A DNA stretch of 64,000 bases. Source: Xiphydria camelus. Taxonomy: Eukaryota > Arthropoda > Insecta > Hymenoptera > Xiphydriidae. Positions 24,973-36,076 of this stretch are shown piece after piece. Within the stretch, counting starts at the first letter, position 1. The number at the start of each line of letters is the position of its first letter. The notes below the pieces were generated by a model. That model had not been told where the DNA came from. It ran no database searches and saw only the letters and a program-made list of their open reading frames with translations. A program made the translations under genes and the position numbers. The stretch is from assembly GCA_963678675.1 (NCBI GenBank), contig OY783199.1, positions 26,347,546-26,411,545 of the forward strand, given 5' to 3'.

Positions 24973-25401
24973 TCGCCAACCCCATCCGTCCGTCCCATCC
25001 ACATTTATTTACCGTTCCCGAGCAATTGGACGCAAACGAATTCGCCCGTTCCGACGTTCAATGCGATGACAAATGATGATGACGGTTGTGCAGTTCTCTC
25101 TCTCTCTCTCTCTATTTCTCTCCCGGAATTGCCATGGCAACGGAGACTCCCCGTCGCATCGTGTCGTCGTCAGGGGACGAGAGGGGACGTTCGTGTAGAA
25201 ATTCATCCCCCGAACCTCTTCTATTATCCCGACCTCTCCTCGATAACCCGCATCGACTGCCGCGGCGCGAGATTGCAAAGTTCGCATTCACCCGACTTCT
25301 CCGCGAGCAACGATTTATCCGATCGAGCGATTTCACTCGGAACTCGAATCGGGCGTTTGGTCCATCGACGTACCTAGTTTAGGTGTGCGCGATAACAGGC
25401 G
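23903..25401. other. No gene recognised; microsatellite-rich
   Basis: Contains (CA)n at about 23928-23942, (GTGC)n at 24334-24357, (GA)19 at 24931-24968 and (TC)n at 25095-25113. A 214-codon minus frame (23667-24311) runs through the F5 element and is not credible as a gene. Confidence 0.45.
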
Positions 25402-25974
25402 CAGGACTCCCATCCGATTAAATATTGACAAATAGTGGGTTCAAATGACTCGTCATTTGACAAGATTACCAAAAATGACCAATCTTTCCTTATCAGAGCA
25501 TTATGAAGGCATAAGAAGAAGCGGTTTAATGGCGTTTGTACTAAATGAATAATAATAATAAAGACCCCGTACTCTTCACAATTTTGATCCCGTGTCCCCT
25601 TGTGAAACTAAATTATTTCAATTACTAATCTCAATTCAGTTTTAACGTTAATTTGTTTATCTTTAACCAATTTGATTACTCTTTAACGAACAAATATCTC
25701 GCAACAAACCTTGTCTCATACTAAGAGAAACACGCGCAACGATACCGACTACTCGCAACGCGTCATCACAGCGATTTTCAGAATCTGGGCACTCTGACAG
25801 TATGACCCATCTCGACACTGAGAATTCGTAGGTGTTGTTGCAGCATCTCAGCGGCAGGAAGCTGTCGTGAAATTATTTGACGAATCGAAGGACGAAATTT
25901 AAAAATGAATGACTGAAAAATCGAAATGACTATACAAACTTGATTGAAAAAAATTACCAATATTGGGAGCCCTG
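25402..25974. mobile_element. hAT-like non-autonomous element, copy 1
   Basis: Left CAGGACTCCC and right GGGAGCCCTG are imperfect inverted termini. The ends are homologous to 32792-33421: TTATTTGACGAATCNANGGA, AATGACT blocks, AAAATGACCA and AGCGGTNTAATGG occur in the same order. CAGGG-like termini suggest hAT, but I could not see an 8-bp target duplication, so the superfamily is tentative. Confidence 0.6.
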
Positions 25975-27050
25975 CAAGCATACGACCGACGTGCAATAAT
26001 TGTCCGCGGAAAAAGCCAATTACTCGTACGACGCCACGAGTTTATTTCGAATCGCGTCAAAAAAGAAACAATCTTCAAAACGTCACAAAAGGACACTCCA
26101 GTGACCCCTCACGCTGTATATCCCGGAGCGCGATTGACCCAACCGTTCACCCCTCCTATACGAAATAAGGAATGTCGACGACGAGACGAGACGCGATTCC
26201 TATCGCTGCGAAAGCCTGTTCGATAACGATCGAGTGGCGCGCTCGATAACGATTGCGACCCGGGTCGCGTCAATGGACGGCGTCGGCCCTCGCGATGCAT
26301 CGGTCGATCGTACAGCCGGTTTTCAATGCGAAACACGCTTCTTCGCTTCGTTTTTGGAGGACGGTCCGCGAGATCGATCACTGCGAATTTAAACGCCCGA
26401 CGGAATCGAGAGGGACGAGGAAATACTCGTAAAGAAGGAAAACGATGCTCGACGCTCGATGCAGTCCGCGTCGATGGGATTGGAAGGTTTTCTCCGCGCA
26501 AGGAGAGAGGAGGGGTTGCGCTCGCAACACCCCTCCGCCGACGAACCATTTTCATTCAACCCCCCGTCGGCGCATTAATTGAATTCGAACGCGGAGAAAT
26601 GATATCTACACATAAGCGCGATACCCACGTACCGATCACTCGCTCCGTATAACTGTAGCGATCTGATCCAACACACGCAACGAGTCGTTTGACGCGGAGC
26701 GGACTACCGACGATGCGGACGATACTTATTCGCGGCGAACGCGGACCAATGATTCCGTAATGATAACCGCGATACGCGTTTAAAGCCCGATTACACGATC
26801 CGCTCCGTTGGCAGAATTTGATCGATCGGACGTTACGGCCGCGCGTCTGTTCCGAATATCCTCCCGTGCGGTTGTATACACTTGGGATTCACGGTAAATA
26901 TCGATAGCGATACGACAGTTCCATTGAACGGCGCAGGCGGGGGTTCACGATAAATAATAATTACCCAAAGGTGATCACCGCTTCTACGAAGGGCTAGAAC
27001 GGTCGACGCTTGGGACGATTACGCGGGGTGCGAAAGGGACCGATGCTTAC
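25975..27050. other. No gene recognised upstream of the candidate donor
   Basis: Mixed composition. If the minus-strand exon at 27051-27393 is real, this stretch is the start of its first intron. I see no second exon that could be joined to it with any confidence. Confidence 0.35.
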
Positions 27051-27393
27051 CTGAAACACAAAGAGGGGAAATGGTTAGTTCGTTGTTTTCAACAAGATTC
27101 GATATCGAATGTATCGTTATGGTAATCGAGGCTTTGCTGACACTCGAGACTAAGTTCTCTCCGGTTATAAATACCACCTCGAGTTGATCGAGAGTTGTTC
27201 CGAATACCTCGCTCCGGTTAACGGTAAGTTTGCCCGAATACAGAGGATCGTCGAAGGATCCTCCGTCCGTGCAAATATTGTAGAAACGAGGTTCGATATC
27301 AGGCCGAACGCGCTGAATTCGCTGCGCGAAACGTCCTCTCGCGCGCGCTATAGCATCGACGAAAATCGAGTCGATCGGGAAACGCTTCGACAT
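27051..27393 (-). CDS. Possible first coding exon, unknown protein
   Basis: A minus-strand open frame of 114 codons ends at a strong splice donor, GTTTCAG|GTAAGC (junction at 27051/27050). Its residues differ from the Arg/Ser-rich noise around it: a moderately hydrophobic, alternating beta-like stretch in the second half (for example DQLEVVFITGEN and ASITITIHSIS). A TATAAAA box lies 132 bp before the chosen ATG (27393). I do not recognise a domain, a signal peptide or a conserved motif. The frame stays open above the ATG, so a longer exon with an upstream acceptor is possible. The next exon is not identified. It may still be a chance frame; RNA evidence would decide. Confidence 0.3.
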
Positions 27394-27524
27394 AATTCCC
27401 AGGGGAGTGGGAAAGTTCCTCCTAATAGTTCGGAGGATTAGATCGCGTCGGCCGCCCGAAACCGAACGGTCGAAGGTCTCCGATAAATATCCCGAACAAC
27501 GTAGAGCTCGTCACTCCCGGGCGG

Positions 27525-27531
27525 TTTTATA
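27525..27531 (-). promoter_or_regulatory. TATA box candidate for the 27051-27393 exon
   Basis: TATAAAA on the minus strand in a GC-rich context, 132 bp upstream of the candidate ATG. A start site would fall near 27495-27500. No clear TCAGT initiator is seen there, which weakens the call. Confidence 0.25.
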
Positions 27532-28566
27532 GTCCCTCCCGTCTAGACGCGGGGTCGACGAGGCTATCCTCTCGAAATGAAATTGAAACTGGCCAACTTC
27601 GCCTCTGCTTCGACCGTGAAGAGAATTCCTCTCTCCTCCTCCCCACCGCGGCCTACGGATCCTTTCTCGTCCGGACCTGGCAACCTTCGCAAGGATCGAC
27701 GCTCACACCTGCTCAGTCTCGCCGCGACGCAGAACGGAGCTCCCATTTTGGAGAACCTCGATCGAGATCGGAGGCACGCGCAGTCCCTCTGGAATTCCAA
27801 AAAAGAATTCCACGTCCGAGACGGCACAGTGGCGACTAATATAGCTCCTCCTCGCATCGCGTTTCCGGCCTCGAAGTACGTATTATAAGACGGGGACGGA
27901 CGGTCAGGGCCGGCGAGCATTCTCCCGAGGGACGCGATTGAAACCGAGAGCGGAGGTTGAGTATCTTCTCGAGGGCGTGCGATTTGTGTCCCATTGCGAG
28001 CCGTAAATTCCGCGCCTATAGATACCGTTTTCCGGGAGCCGCAAGGGTTGACACCCCATAAAAAATCACCCGAACCACGTCCGACGCGGTCCTCCTTCCC
28101 ACGGGCGGCGCGTTCTCCCCGGAGGCTAGACGCGGCCGGAGGCCTCTCGCGCGTTCGCCCCCGAGTAACGGCACGGGAGAGCCGCGCGCCGGAATTCGGT
28201 GGACGGGTATTTCGAGACGCCCGAAAGCCCGCTGCAGCAGCAGCAGCAGTCCCGCGCGCGCGCGCGCGCACCCATCCTTCGCGCTCCGAAGGACAAAGGA
28301 CGGACCGAACTCCGACGAGAAGTTTCGCTCCTTTCGATATACCTATACCTGCCGCGCGCGCGACTCGCCGCTCCTTTCGTCGGATCTACCGGTTCCGCGG
28401 AGACCGTTGGCCCTTGTTGCACGCGGTATTCGGAACGGGATGGAGGGCGGCACCCACGTGCGATTGGCCGGTGTTACTAAGGTTGACTCGGTCGGAGGGT
28501 GGTAAAATATTTTAAGTATACATCTGGAGCTTGGTAGAAAAAGAGGGGGCAATGTCCATTTAACTG
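27532..28566. other. No gene recognised; (CAG)n next to (CG)n
   Basis: GC-rich. (CAG)5 at 28234-28249 is followed within a few bases by a (CG)9 run at 28252-28269. The 235-codon minus frame (27564-28271) reads the repeats as poly-Ala and Arg and is not accepted. Confidence 0.45.
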
Positions 28567-28738
28567 CACTGAGAAAAAAAAGATTAAAAATTATTCTGTC
28601 AGAAGGATAATCTGAGTACGAATGGTAAAATAGATCAAAAATTATCCTTCCAGGGTTTAAAATTTAACCTTCTTTAGAATAATTTTTGTTCTATTTTACC
28701 TTTCGTACTCATCTTTTTCATCTTTTTTTTTCTCACTG
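28567..28738. mobile_element. MITE family F3, copy 1
   Basis: Left CACTGAGAAAAAAAAGATTA, right end TTTTTTTTTCTCACTG (one base changed). The arms pair through GAGTACGAAAGGTAAAATAG. The right arm lacks the ATTATTC...GGATAATC segment present in copy 2 (38687-38880). TG flanks both sides (28565-28566, 28739-28740). Confidence 0.9.
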
Positions 28739-29754
28739 TGGTTTAGAGATAATGCACATTAAGAAGTTCGCTAAATTTCGTCGACTTTTGAGGAATAGGG
28801 GTTGTTTTTTTTTGAAAATCATGCTATAACAAAATTATATTAGACTGAAATTGTACATAAGAACATTCTCTATTACTTTGTCTGATGAAAGTTGTTCATA
28901 AATTTATTATTTCCGGACTTGGCGGCCGTTTATTGAACCCTTGGGGGCGGTTTTCGAAAAGTTTCCGATTTTGCTAATTTTACGCTTAGGAGACAGTCGC
29001 TGAGAAACCCTGAAAAAATCAGCTTGTCCGGAATTTTTTTTTTTTTTTTTCAAACGACAATTTTACTGTATTAAAGCGAGGACTGCGGATCGGTGGTCCG
29101 TCCGTCCCCCTGTTTCGAGTTTCCCCGATTTTTCGAGGAGCGCGGTCGGAACCGCGCCGCGCGCCCCTCTCTTTGAATTCGAGGAGCCGCGCGAGCAAAA
29201 AACGACCCGGAGGACATCGGCCGCCGCCCCGGTTCTCTTTAACTACCGACTTCCCGAAGTCATTAGCGCGGCGCGTTTCCAGAGGGAGAGTCCGCGCGCG
29301 AGCGCGTCAATTCCCAACTCCCGGAGAGCACTCGGCAAAGTTGAAGCCCCGCTGCGGACGCCGGGGGGGGGGGGGGGGGGGGTGGCGAGCTGTCGGGGCT
29401 TTTTCAGAGGAGCCGGCGTATGAGCGCGCTCGCGCGGTTTGTTAAACGAATTGATAACCCATTTCCGTCGTGAGGGGGTGCCGCGGAGGAAGGGGCGGAT
29501 CGGGGGAAGCGAGGAGAATATACACCATATAGCCGATATCGATTTGCACGTGGACGTGGATACACGGGAGAACGAGGGCGGCGAGAGGAACGCAACGGGG
29601 AAAAGTTTGTCCAGGATCGCCCGGATGAATATGTATGGCCAGGTCGACGGAGCCCTTGGCCGGTGCTTAAATCCACGAATGCCCCGTCGTCGGGCGAAAT
29701 TTCTGGCGCGTACAATGAGCAACTCGCGTGAAATTGCCTCTCGCGTGCACTGTT
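28739..29754. other. AT-rich relic, then GC-rich DNA with a 20-G run
   Basis: 28739-29070 is an AT-rich, repeat-like segment with poly-T tracts (T16 near 29037) into which F3 copy 1 seems to have inserted; I cannot assign it. From 29071 the DNA is GC-rich, with a G20 homopolymer at 29363-29382. No gene is supported. Confidence 0.4.
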
Positions 29755-29935
29755 AACAATGTTTGTAAAATTACAATACCTCGACACACACAAAAGTATC
29801 GTAAAATTGCAAATCAGAGTGCATTGAAAATTATTGATACAATTATTGTTTCTGAAATTTAACGTAAATATTGTATTTTTCTGCTGGATTTCAAAAATTA
29901 TAATCGAAATTTGCAAAAATTATAGATGCAACCAA
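29755..29935. other. Short AT-rich island, unassigned
   Basis: About 180 bp rich in GTAAAATTACAAT, AAATTTAACG and GAAATTTGC strings between GC-rich flanks. I find no inverted ends. It may be a degraded element. Confidence 0.3.
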
Positions 29936-31949
29936 AAGTCCGAGACGCTGTAGGGGAGAAGTCTCGCGAGTGGCTATCAACGATCGCACGATACGCGTAA
30001 TTAAACGAGCGACGGGGATCGACGATCTGGCGCGATCGTGGCGTCGATTAAAGGCGTGTTACGACGAACATGGATTACATTTCTATACAGATGATGTTAC
30101 GTTAGCGGAGAAAAAAATATTGTAAAACCTACAAAAAATATATCCTTGAGAAAACATCGCGACTCGTCTTTTCCTCCGAAACGTTTCCCGTGCAGCGCTC
30201 CAGCGAATGTAGGTCCCGAAGAGCAGTCGTCCTACGTCCAACGGGCCCGAGACACTATGTACTCGGGCGCGCTGGAAGACCCCGAAATAACCGCGCGCGG
30301 GTCTCCTCCTACATATACCCATATAATAACCAGGTGGACCGCGCGGTCTTCGATATCGTCAGCCTCCTCGCTCGTTCCTCATTCGCGGCTAATTTCGACA
30401 TCGCGCGTCGCGACGATCCTCGTTGAATGCGCAAACCACGTGGGGTCGTCGTCGCCTCGAATTGGAGGAACGCGAAGATTAATTTTTCCGGTGCGAGCCG
30501 CGCAGCGAAGAGAGGGGCTGAAGCTACGCGGCATTTTTCCCCGTTGCGCTTCCGAAGCTCGCGCGGGAGGAAAAATTTTTATTCGCGAAGAAGAAGAAAA
30601 CCGTCCGTGATTCCGGAGTCGACGAAGCCTCTCTCGGCCCGTCACCGCCGAGCAGGGCAACGAGAACGCTTAGATGACCAGTTTCGCTCAGGCACGCCGT
30701 GGAATCATGATGCAACGACGAGTCGCAGCCAAGACGTAAATATGGCGAAGCCGCGCGAGACGGACTTCGCGACGCCGAGTGCGCGCGACCGAATTTGGCG
30801 TTGGAGAATGATTCTGCTTTCCAAGTTGACACGCCAGTGGCCTTCGGGCGGCCTGCAGTCGTCCTTCTAATCCGGTCGGGGTACGACGTTTCCTTTTCAT
30901 TCGCCCGTAGAGGAAATGACTCTCGTTGCGGGGCTCCGGGAAAAAACGAAGCTTCAACTGTACGCGCGGAGACTCTCTCGAACGATATTCATCGCAGTTT
31001 CGCGAAAGAGATTCGCCCTGTCGGAAGTTCGATAACTCTAGCGAAAAAGAGAAGCGAGGGAAAACTGTCGGATAAAACCGTACATTCGAACTGGTCCTCG
31101 TGATGACCAGCGATACAAAAGCGTCGACCGAAGTACGCAAAAGACATTATCTGCATCTTCGCGCGAAAGAAGCGGCAGCGACGGCTGCTCCATCGAACAA
31201 AAGGACCGACAGCTCGCAAAGACGCGAGACACGTACAGAGCGCGAGCCGATCAACGTGCCAAAGTATGGTAACCGGGGGGCCACGTCAGAACCGACGATA
31301 AGTAGATACACTCCCGATATATACTCTCCAGCCCCGCGCGCACGAACGGCGCGCGCGAAGCACGGCGTGATAAATCCTCGACCGCGCGCGCGCGGCACGA
31401 GATCGTGACCGTCCTCGCCGAGATTTCGCCGGGCCGCGTCTTCGTGTCTTTCCAGCCCGTGCGGCGCGCCGCGTCGTTGATTCGCGCGCGAATGCCGACG
31501 CGCGAGGAGCGAAAGAGCGCGGCGTACGGAGAGGAGGTCACGCGCGCCGGTCCGAGAAAGAGAGAGACGCGCGCGAGAACGAGCTCTTTGACCCGGGACA
31601 GGGTCGTGGGACTCGCTCTAGCGTGTCCGGCCTTTCGTCCCGCGACGGACGAACCTCCGTTCTCGCTACTATGTATCGCGCGTCACAGGGGTCCTCGCGC
31701 GCGGCGTCAAACTATCGTTCCGCCATCGTCGATACCGCGTGAAACGTCTCTCGCGGGGGATTCATCTGCTCCGTTTCACATCCGATGCCGCTGCCGCCTT
31801 CTCGAAGTTGCTACACGTCAGTGGCGCGGCGAACGAGAGGCTGTCGACGGAGGGGCTTGACGGTTCGCGAGCCGAATTTCCCTCCCTGATTTTCCACCTC
31901 TGACTTTGCTTTCGGGACCGAGTCCCGGGGAATTATAGTCTCGGGTACA
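29936..31949. other. No gene recognised
   Basis: GC-rich, with many overlapping Arg/Ser-rich frames on both strands (30146-31860). CG runs near 31331 and 31384. No domain, splice or RNA signal stands out. Confidence 0.45.
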
Positions 31950-32165
31950 CACGGAGAAACTCAAACAGTCAATTTTACCGTATTCAGCGGTAGCGGAATA
32001 GCAGTACGCCTTACCCTAAATTCAGTACACTTTACGGCTATTCGATATATTATACTTATTACTGAAGACATTTCGCTGTCATACGGAATAGATTTTTCGG
32101 AAGGTGTTATTTCGACCTTTCTTATTGTCGAACACGGTAAAATTTGCTGTTTGGATTTCTCCGTG
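31950..32165. mobile_element. MITE family F4, copy 1 (CACGGAGAAACTCAAACAG ends)
   Basis: Left CACGGAGAAACTCAAACAGT and right end AAACAGCAAATTTTACC / TTTCTCCGTG type inverted repeats. The interior repeats CAGTACACTTTA and TACGGAATAG. The second copy is at 35831. Flanks CA and TC do not match. Confidence 0.85.
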
Positions 32166-32791
32166 TCCTTTGCGACGCGTCAAAGTGTAGAGAGAGAAAG
32201 ACTCGTTGTGCGCGTGTTACGATAGCTCCGTCTCGCTTCGCTCGCTCCACTTCCCTCTGCCTCTCTGTGTCAACACGTGCGGCGAGAGGAGGTCGAACGG
32301 TGAGCGTCTACCGGGAAGCGAGGCGGATGACGCAATTGGTATCGCCGTACGGTGGGCTGATTCACGATTGGAAAATATTAAACGGCGCGCGAGCGGACAA
32401 AGCGACTCTTCGTCGTTGGTCGAGCGGCGAGTAGCGCGCGGCTTTATCGAGAAGGGCGCGTGTGTGCGAGGGGACGAATGCGTATCGCAGATAAGAGCCT
32501 TTGAAGTAGTGACGGGAGAGTCCGGCGCGACGGACGAACTTTGTCGAAACGTTATCGCGTCGCGGGCAGACGAGAGGTGCCGATAAACCCTCCCCTCTCT
32601 CCCTCTCTTGCTCGAATTTCTCGCGGGAGACTTCGATGAGAAATATATATATATACACAGGCACGCCGTTGAATGCTACTCGACGACTTCGACATATATT
32701 ATACATAAGCACGCGTTCTGGTCTGATAATTACGGGGTCACGAATCGGAATCGCGTTAAACTCGTTTCTCGACGCGCCTCTTCTGCTGCGC
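32166..32791. other. No gene recognised
   Basis: GC-rich spacer with a short (TA)n at 32644-32655. Frames overlap on both strands. Confidence 0.4.
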
Positions 32792-33421
32792 CAGGATTCC
32801 TCCCGTCCATCCAGTCAGATGTTCGGAAAAAGTGAGTTTTAATGACTCTTTACTTGAAAAAAAATGACCAAAAAATTATCACCTTTCAAAAGCGGTCTAA
32901 TGGTATTCGTAATGAATTTCGTAGAGTTCTGGGAAAATAATATTGGAAGAAAATGAAACTTGTAATCGAAATAATTGTGAGACATGGAAGACAACGAATT
33001 AGATCGCTGCACCGAGAAAACAGTTTATCAATAGTTAATAAATGTAGTTTTAGATACGGCGGAATAAATATTTCGTTAGGACAAGAAAATATGCGTTAAT
33101 TATTGAAACGTTTATTCCATTCAAACGATTCCCTCAAAGGATCTAATTGTGCCAAATAAATATTGTAATAGTTAACGAATATTTGGTCCAATAAAATATT
33201 TATTTCGCCATATTCAAACAAACATTTATTAAATATAAATAAACTGAATTGTCGCAGCGTCTTTTTTGCGGGGTGAAGGTATCGTGACGTTATTTGACGA
33301 ATCAAGGGATGAAATGTAAAAAACAATGACTTCTAATGACTTTCAAATAAAAAAATTACTTTCTACCGACTCGATTGGAAAAATGACAGATCATTAAACA
33401 AATTATCACGCGGGAGCCCTG
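32792..33421. mobile_element. hAT-like non-autonomous element, copy 2, interrupted
   Basis: Left CAGGATTCCTCCC and right CGGGAGCCCTG ends. The outer parts are homologous to 25402-25974 (shared TTATTTGACGAATCAAGGGA, AATGACTTTCAAAT and AGCGGTCTAATGG). Its middle holds the F7 MITE at 33010-33258, absent from copy 1. The left end is less certain than the right. Confidence 0.55.
33010..33258. mobile_element. MITE family F7 nested in the hAT-like element
   Basis: Left CACCGAGAAAACAGTTTATC pairs imperfectly with TAAACTGAATTGTCGCAG at the right. Pairing is clearer further in: AATAAATGTAGTTTTAGA and GGCGGAATAAATATTTCG match inverted copies at 33185-33235. There is no coding capacity. The exact right boundary is uncertain because the bases just outside resemble the host element. 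Confidence 0.6.
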
Positions 33422-34667
33422 CTACACTCTTCCTCTCCCGACGCGCCACGACTCTGGGCGACACTCCATTCGCGTTCGCGAATCGAGAACGGCTCGTGTT
33501 ACACACGGCGAGGTCCATTTCCATATTATATTATAATACGGTCCGCCGAGTCACGACGACGACGGTGACGCGGAGTGAGGTCCAAGGGGAGTCACGCGCA
33601 ACGCGATATCCCCGGCTCGAATGATAAGGTCCGTTCGTGTCGTACTACGTTGCCGTTGCCCTATAATTCGTTGTCCGAGCACCCGCGGCGTACGCGCGCG
33701 CGTGCGGGTATATAATCATCCGTGGTCGCTCTGGTACGCGCGTATACAGACGCACGTATCGACTGATCCCTCCCACTCCTGCGACGCCCTTCCACGCTTC
33801 CCCCGTTCGCGCCACTTCCGCTGTGTACGACGGAACGAAAACGTGCAAAATATATAGGCATTGACGAAAACCTTCGCGCGCGCGCGGGTATGAATTTTAA
33901 AGCGCCGCGGCGTACGAGAGAGGGGGGAGGGGGGTAGCCTTCGACCGGTGTATACAATGTATGCACTTCATCGACGAGTCGATCTTCGCGTTACCATCGC
34001 CGCTTCGTCGAGTCTGCGACGCGATGATAAAGCCGGGGAAGGGTCTACCGATTTCAGGGATCGCAGCAGTTCGATCGCGAACCTCTCTCTCTCTCTCTCC
34101 CCGTAGAACAGCGACGTGGCACCGCAGCTCTCCGATGACGCTTCGAGGCGTCCTCGACCCGGTAGCCGAAAGACGGGATATCGCGGGAGGGGAGAAAGAG
34201 CGAAGGAGGTGAAAAGAGAAGACGAACTCTCGCGACACGAGGATCGCCGCGACGACCAGCCCCGCGGTGGTCCTTTCAACGACCGAGGCTCTCCCGAACA
34301 GCAGCTGTGCTCCGCGGTGTTCCCCGGCGACGCGCCCTCTCCGTCGTCGCGAAATCGTGAAAAATGAAGACGGGGGAGAGACGCTCGAAGAGTTCCGGCA
34401 TCGACACGAATTACGACGACCCGCCGGGATCGATGGAACTCTCTCGTTCCTTCACCGCGACGAACGAAGCACGGCCCCGTAAAAGCTCTCGAGACGTACG
34501 CAACTTATTTCGTACGGGCGTTCGAGTGCTTCCGTCGTGGAGGAGGGAGGGAGGGAGGGAGGGAGAGAGCGAGAGAGAGAGGTCATCGAATGCCTCGCCG
34601 AAGTGTCTCCGCGAATAGATCCGCGGGCGATCCGGTGAATCGTAGCGCGAAACTGCAGCCACGGCTG
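33422..34667. other. No gene recognised
   Basis: GC-rich, with a (GGAG)n/(GAGA)n purine tract at 34543-34580 and (TC)n at 34086-34098. Frames at 33621-34618 overlap on both strands. Confidence 0.45.
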
Positions 34668-34824
34668 CGCTCAAAAAAATTTGGCCACAACTAGAAAATT
34701 ATAGTAATTGCAGTGATAATTTTCTTCGCAATAGCAAGAATTCTTGCTACGCTAGCAATATTTTTCTAGTTGTGTCTGAGGCAGCCAGAAATATAGCTGG
34801 ATTAGCTAAATACTTTTTTCAGTG
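34668..34824 (+). mobile_element. MITE family F1, copy 3
   Basis: Same layout as copy 1, but with the short variant between the foldback core and the GTGTCTGAGGCAGCC block. The left end is mutated (CGCTCAAAAAAATTTGG). TG flanks both sides (34666-34667, 34825-34826). Confidence 0.9.
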
Positions 34825-34874
34825 TGAATCGCGCGCGTTATCTTCCCGCTCCGAAGTCCGTTGCAGTGTAGCCG

Positions 34875-35119
34875 CACAGAGAGGGAGAATGAGTCGGATC
34901 TGTTGAAAATTAATTGCGGTGTCGCAAGTAATTATCTATTCATATCGATGACATTTTTTAATACACACACCACATCAATTGGATATTTCTTTCTTACAAT
35001 AACGTGGAAGGACGAAATATTTAATAACCACGAAAAAAGATCAAATTGACGTAAATAAATAATTACTCGCGGTCCCGCAAGTAATTTTCAGTAGATCCGA
35101 TTAGTTCTTTTTCTACGCG
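34875..35119. mobile_element. MITE family F6, copy 1 (GTCGGATCTACTGAAAATTAC arms)
   Basis: The left end CACAGAGAGGGAGAATGAG and inverted right end CGCGTAGAAAAAGAACTAA lead into strongly paired arms (TCGGATCTGTTGAAAATTAA / TCGGATCTACTGAAAATTAC, then the GCGGGACCGCGAGTAATTAT type). CG flanks both sides (34873-34874, 35120-35121). The partner copy is at 45046-45294. Confidence 0.8.
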
Positions 35120-35830
35120 CGAGAAGACGAATCGCGCAAGCCCGCTCGTTTTATCATACAATGCTTCCCGAGACAAGCACGCGAACGTCTCGACGCGAGG
35201 GCAGTGCAGTCAGTTTCCCGCGGCCGATTCCTCACTTTTCCCCGGAAGGATCGGTTATCCGCGGTTCCGTCACCCCGGCTTAATTCGACGTCGCTGATCC
35301 GCCTCGCGGGAGGTGGAAGATAATTTCATCGCGGTACGCGACACGACCGCGCGATGCACATCGGGAAGGGGAGCGGCCCTGCACACCCGGAGTTTTATTT
35401 CTGTATCTTCTCTCGTTTAGTTTGCGCGCGCGCGCGCGCGGTTTTCTCTCCTCCCCGCTCGAACCACCGTCGCTTTCTTTCTCTCACTTTGTCCCACTCG
35501 ACCTCCCCCGTCCCACCCCACGCGCATACACTATTGCGCGCGATAAATCTTTTCCAGCCATTCGTGCGCCACGCCACTTCGTCTTCCGGCTAAGTATACC
35601 GCGGTGTGGGGGGGGGGGGGATAGAGCCGTGACTATAGCATTTCATACCCAACGAGGTTCCCGCGCGGGAGGTCGTGTTGCTGCACCTACCTATGCGTCT
35701 TACGCGTGCGATGAACGTTTATCTCTCGGCGAGCTCGTTCATTTTTTTCGCTGCTCCATCCGGAGAGGAGTATGAGGAACGATTTTCCGCGGTCGGATTT
35801 TAAAGACACCCTGAGTCGAATGACTGTGTA
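35120..35830. other. No gene recognised; G13 and CG runs
   Basis: GC-rich. CG run at 35427-35441 and G13 homopolymer at 35608-35620. No supported frame. Confidence 0.45.
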
Positions 35831-36076
35831 CACAGAGAAACTTGAACGGTAAATTTTACCGTATTTAGCAGTAAAAAAGGGCCACATAGCAGGAAATTTA
35901 CTAAGCAAAATAGTACACTTTACTGTAGATTCAGCGCACTTTACTATTACTTAATACATTTGACCATTGCCGAACTCATTCGATTGCTCTACGGAATACA
36001 TTTTCCAAAAAATGCAACCGCACCGACCTTTTTTACTGCCGAATACGATAAAATTAACTGTTTTAGTTTCTTCGTG
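35831..36076. mobile_element. MITE family F4, copy 2
   Basis: Left CACAGAGAAACTTGAACGGT, right end AACTGTTTTAGTTTCTTCGTG. Internal blocks AGTACACTTTACTG and CTACGGAATACATTTT are shared with copy 1. TA flanks both sides (35829-35830, 36077-36078). Confidence 0.85.

Noticed and set aside
27564..28271. 235-codon minus frame
   Set aside because: Its N-terminal poly-Ala and Arg come from (CAG)n and (CG)n repeats; the rest has no domain.
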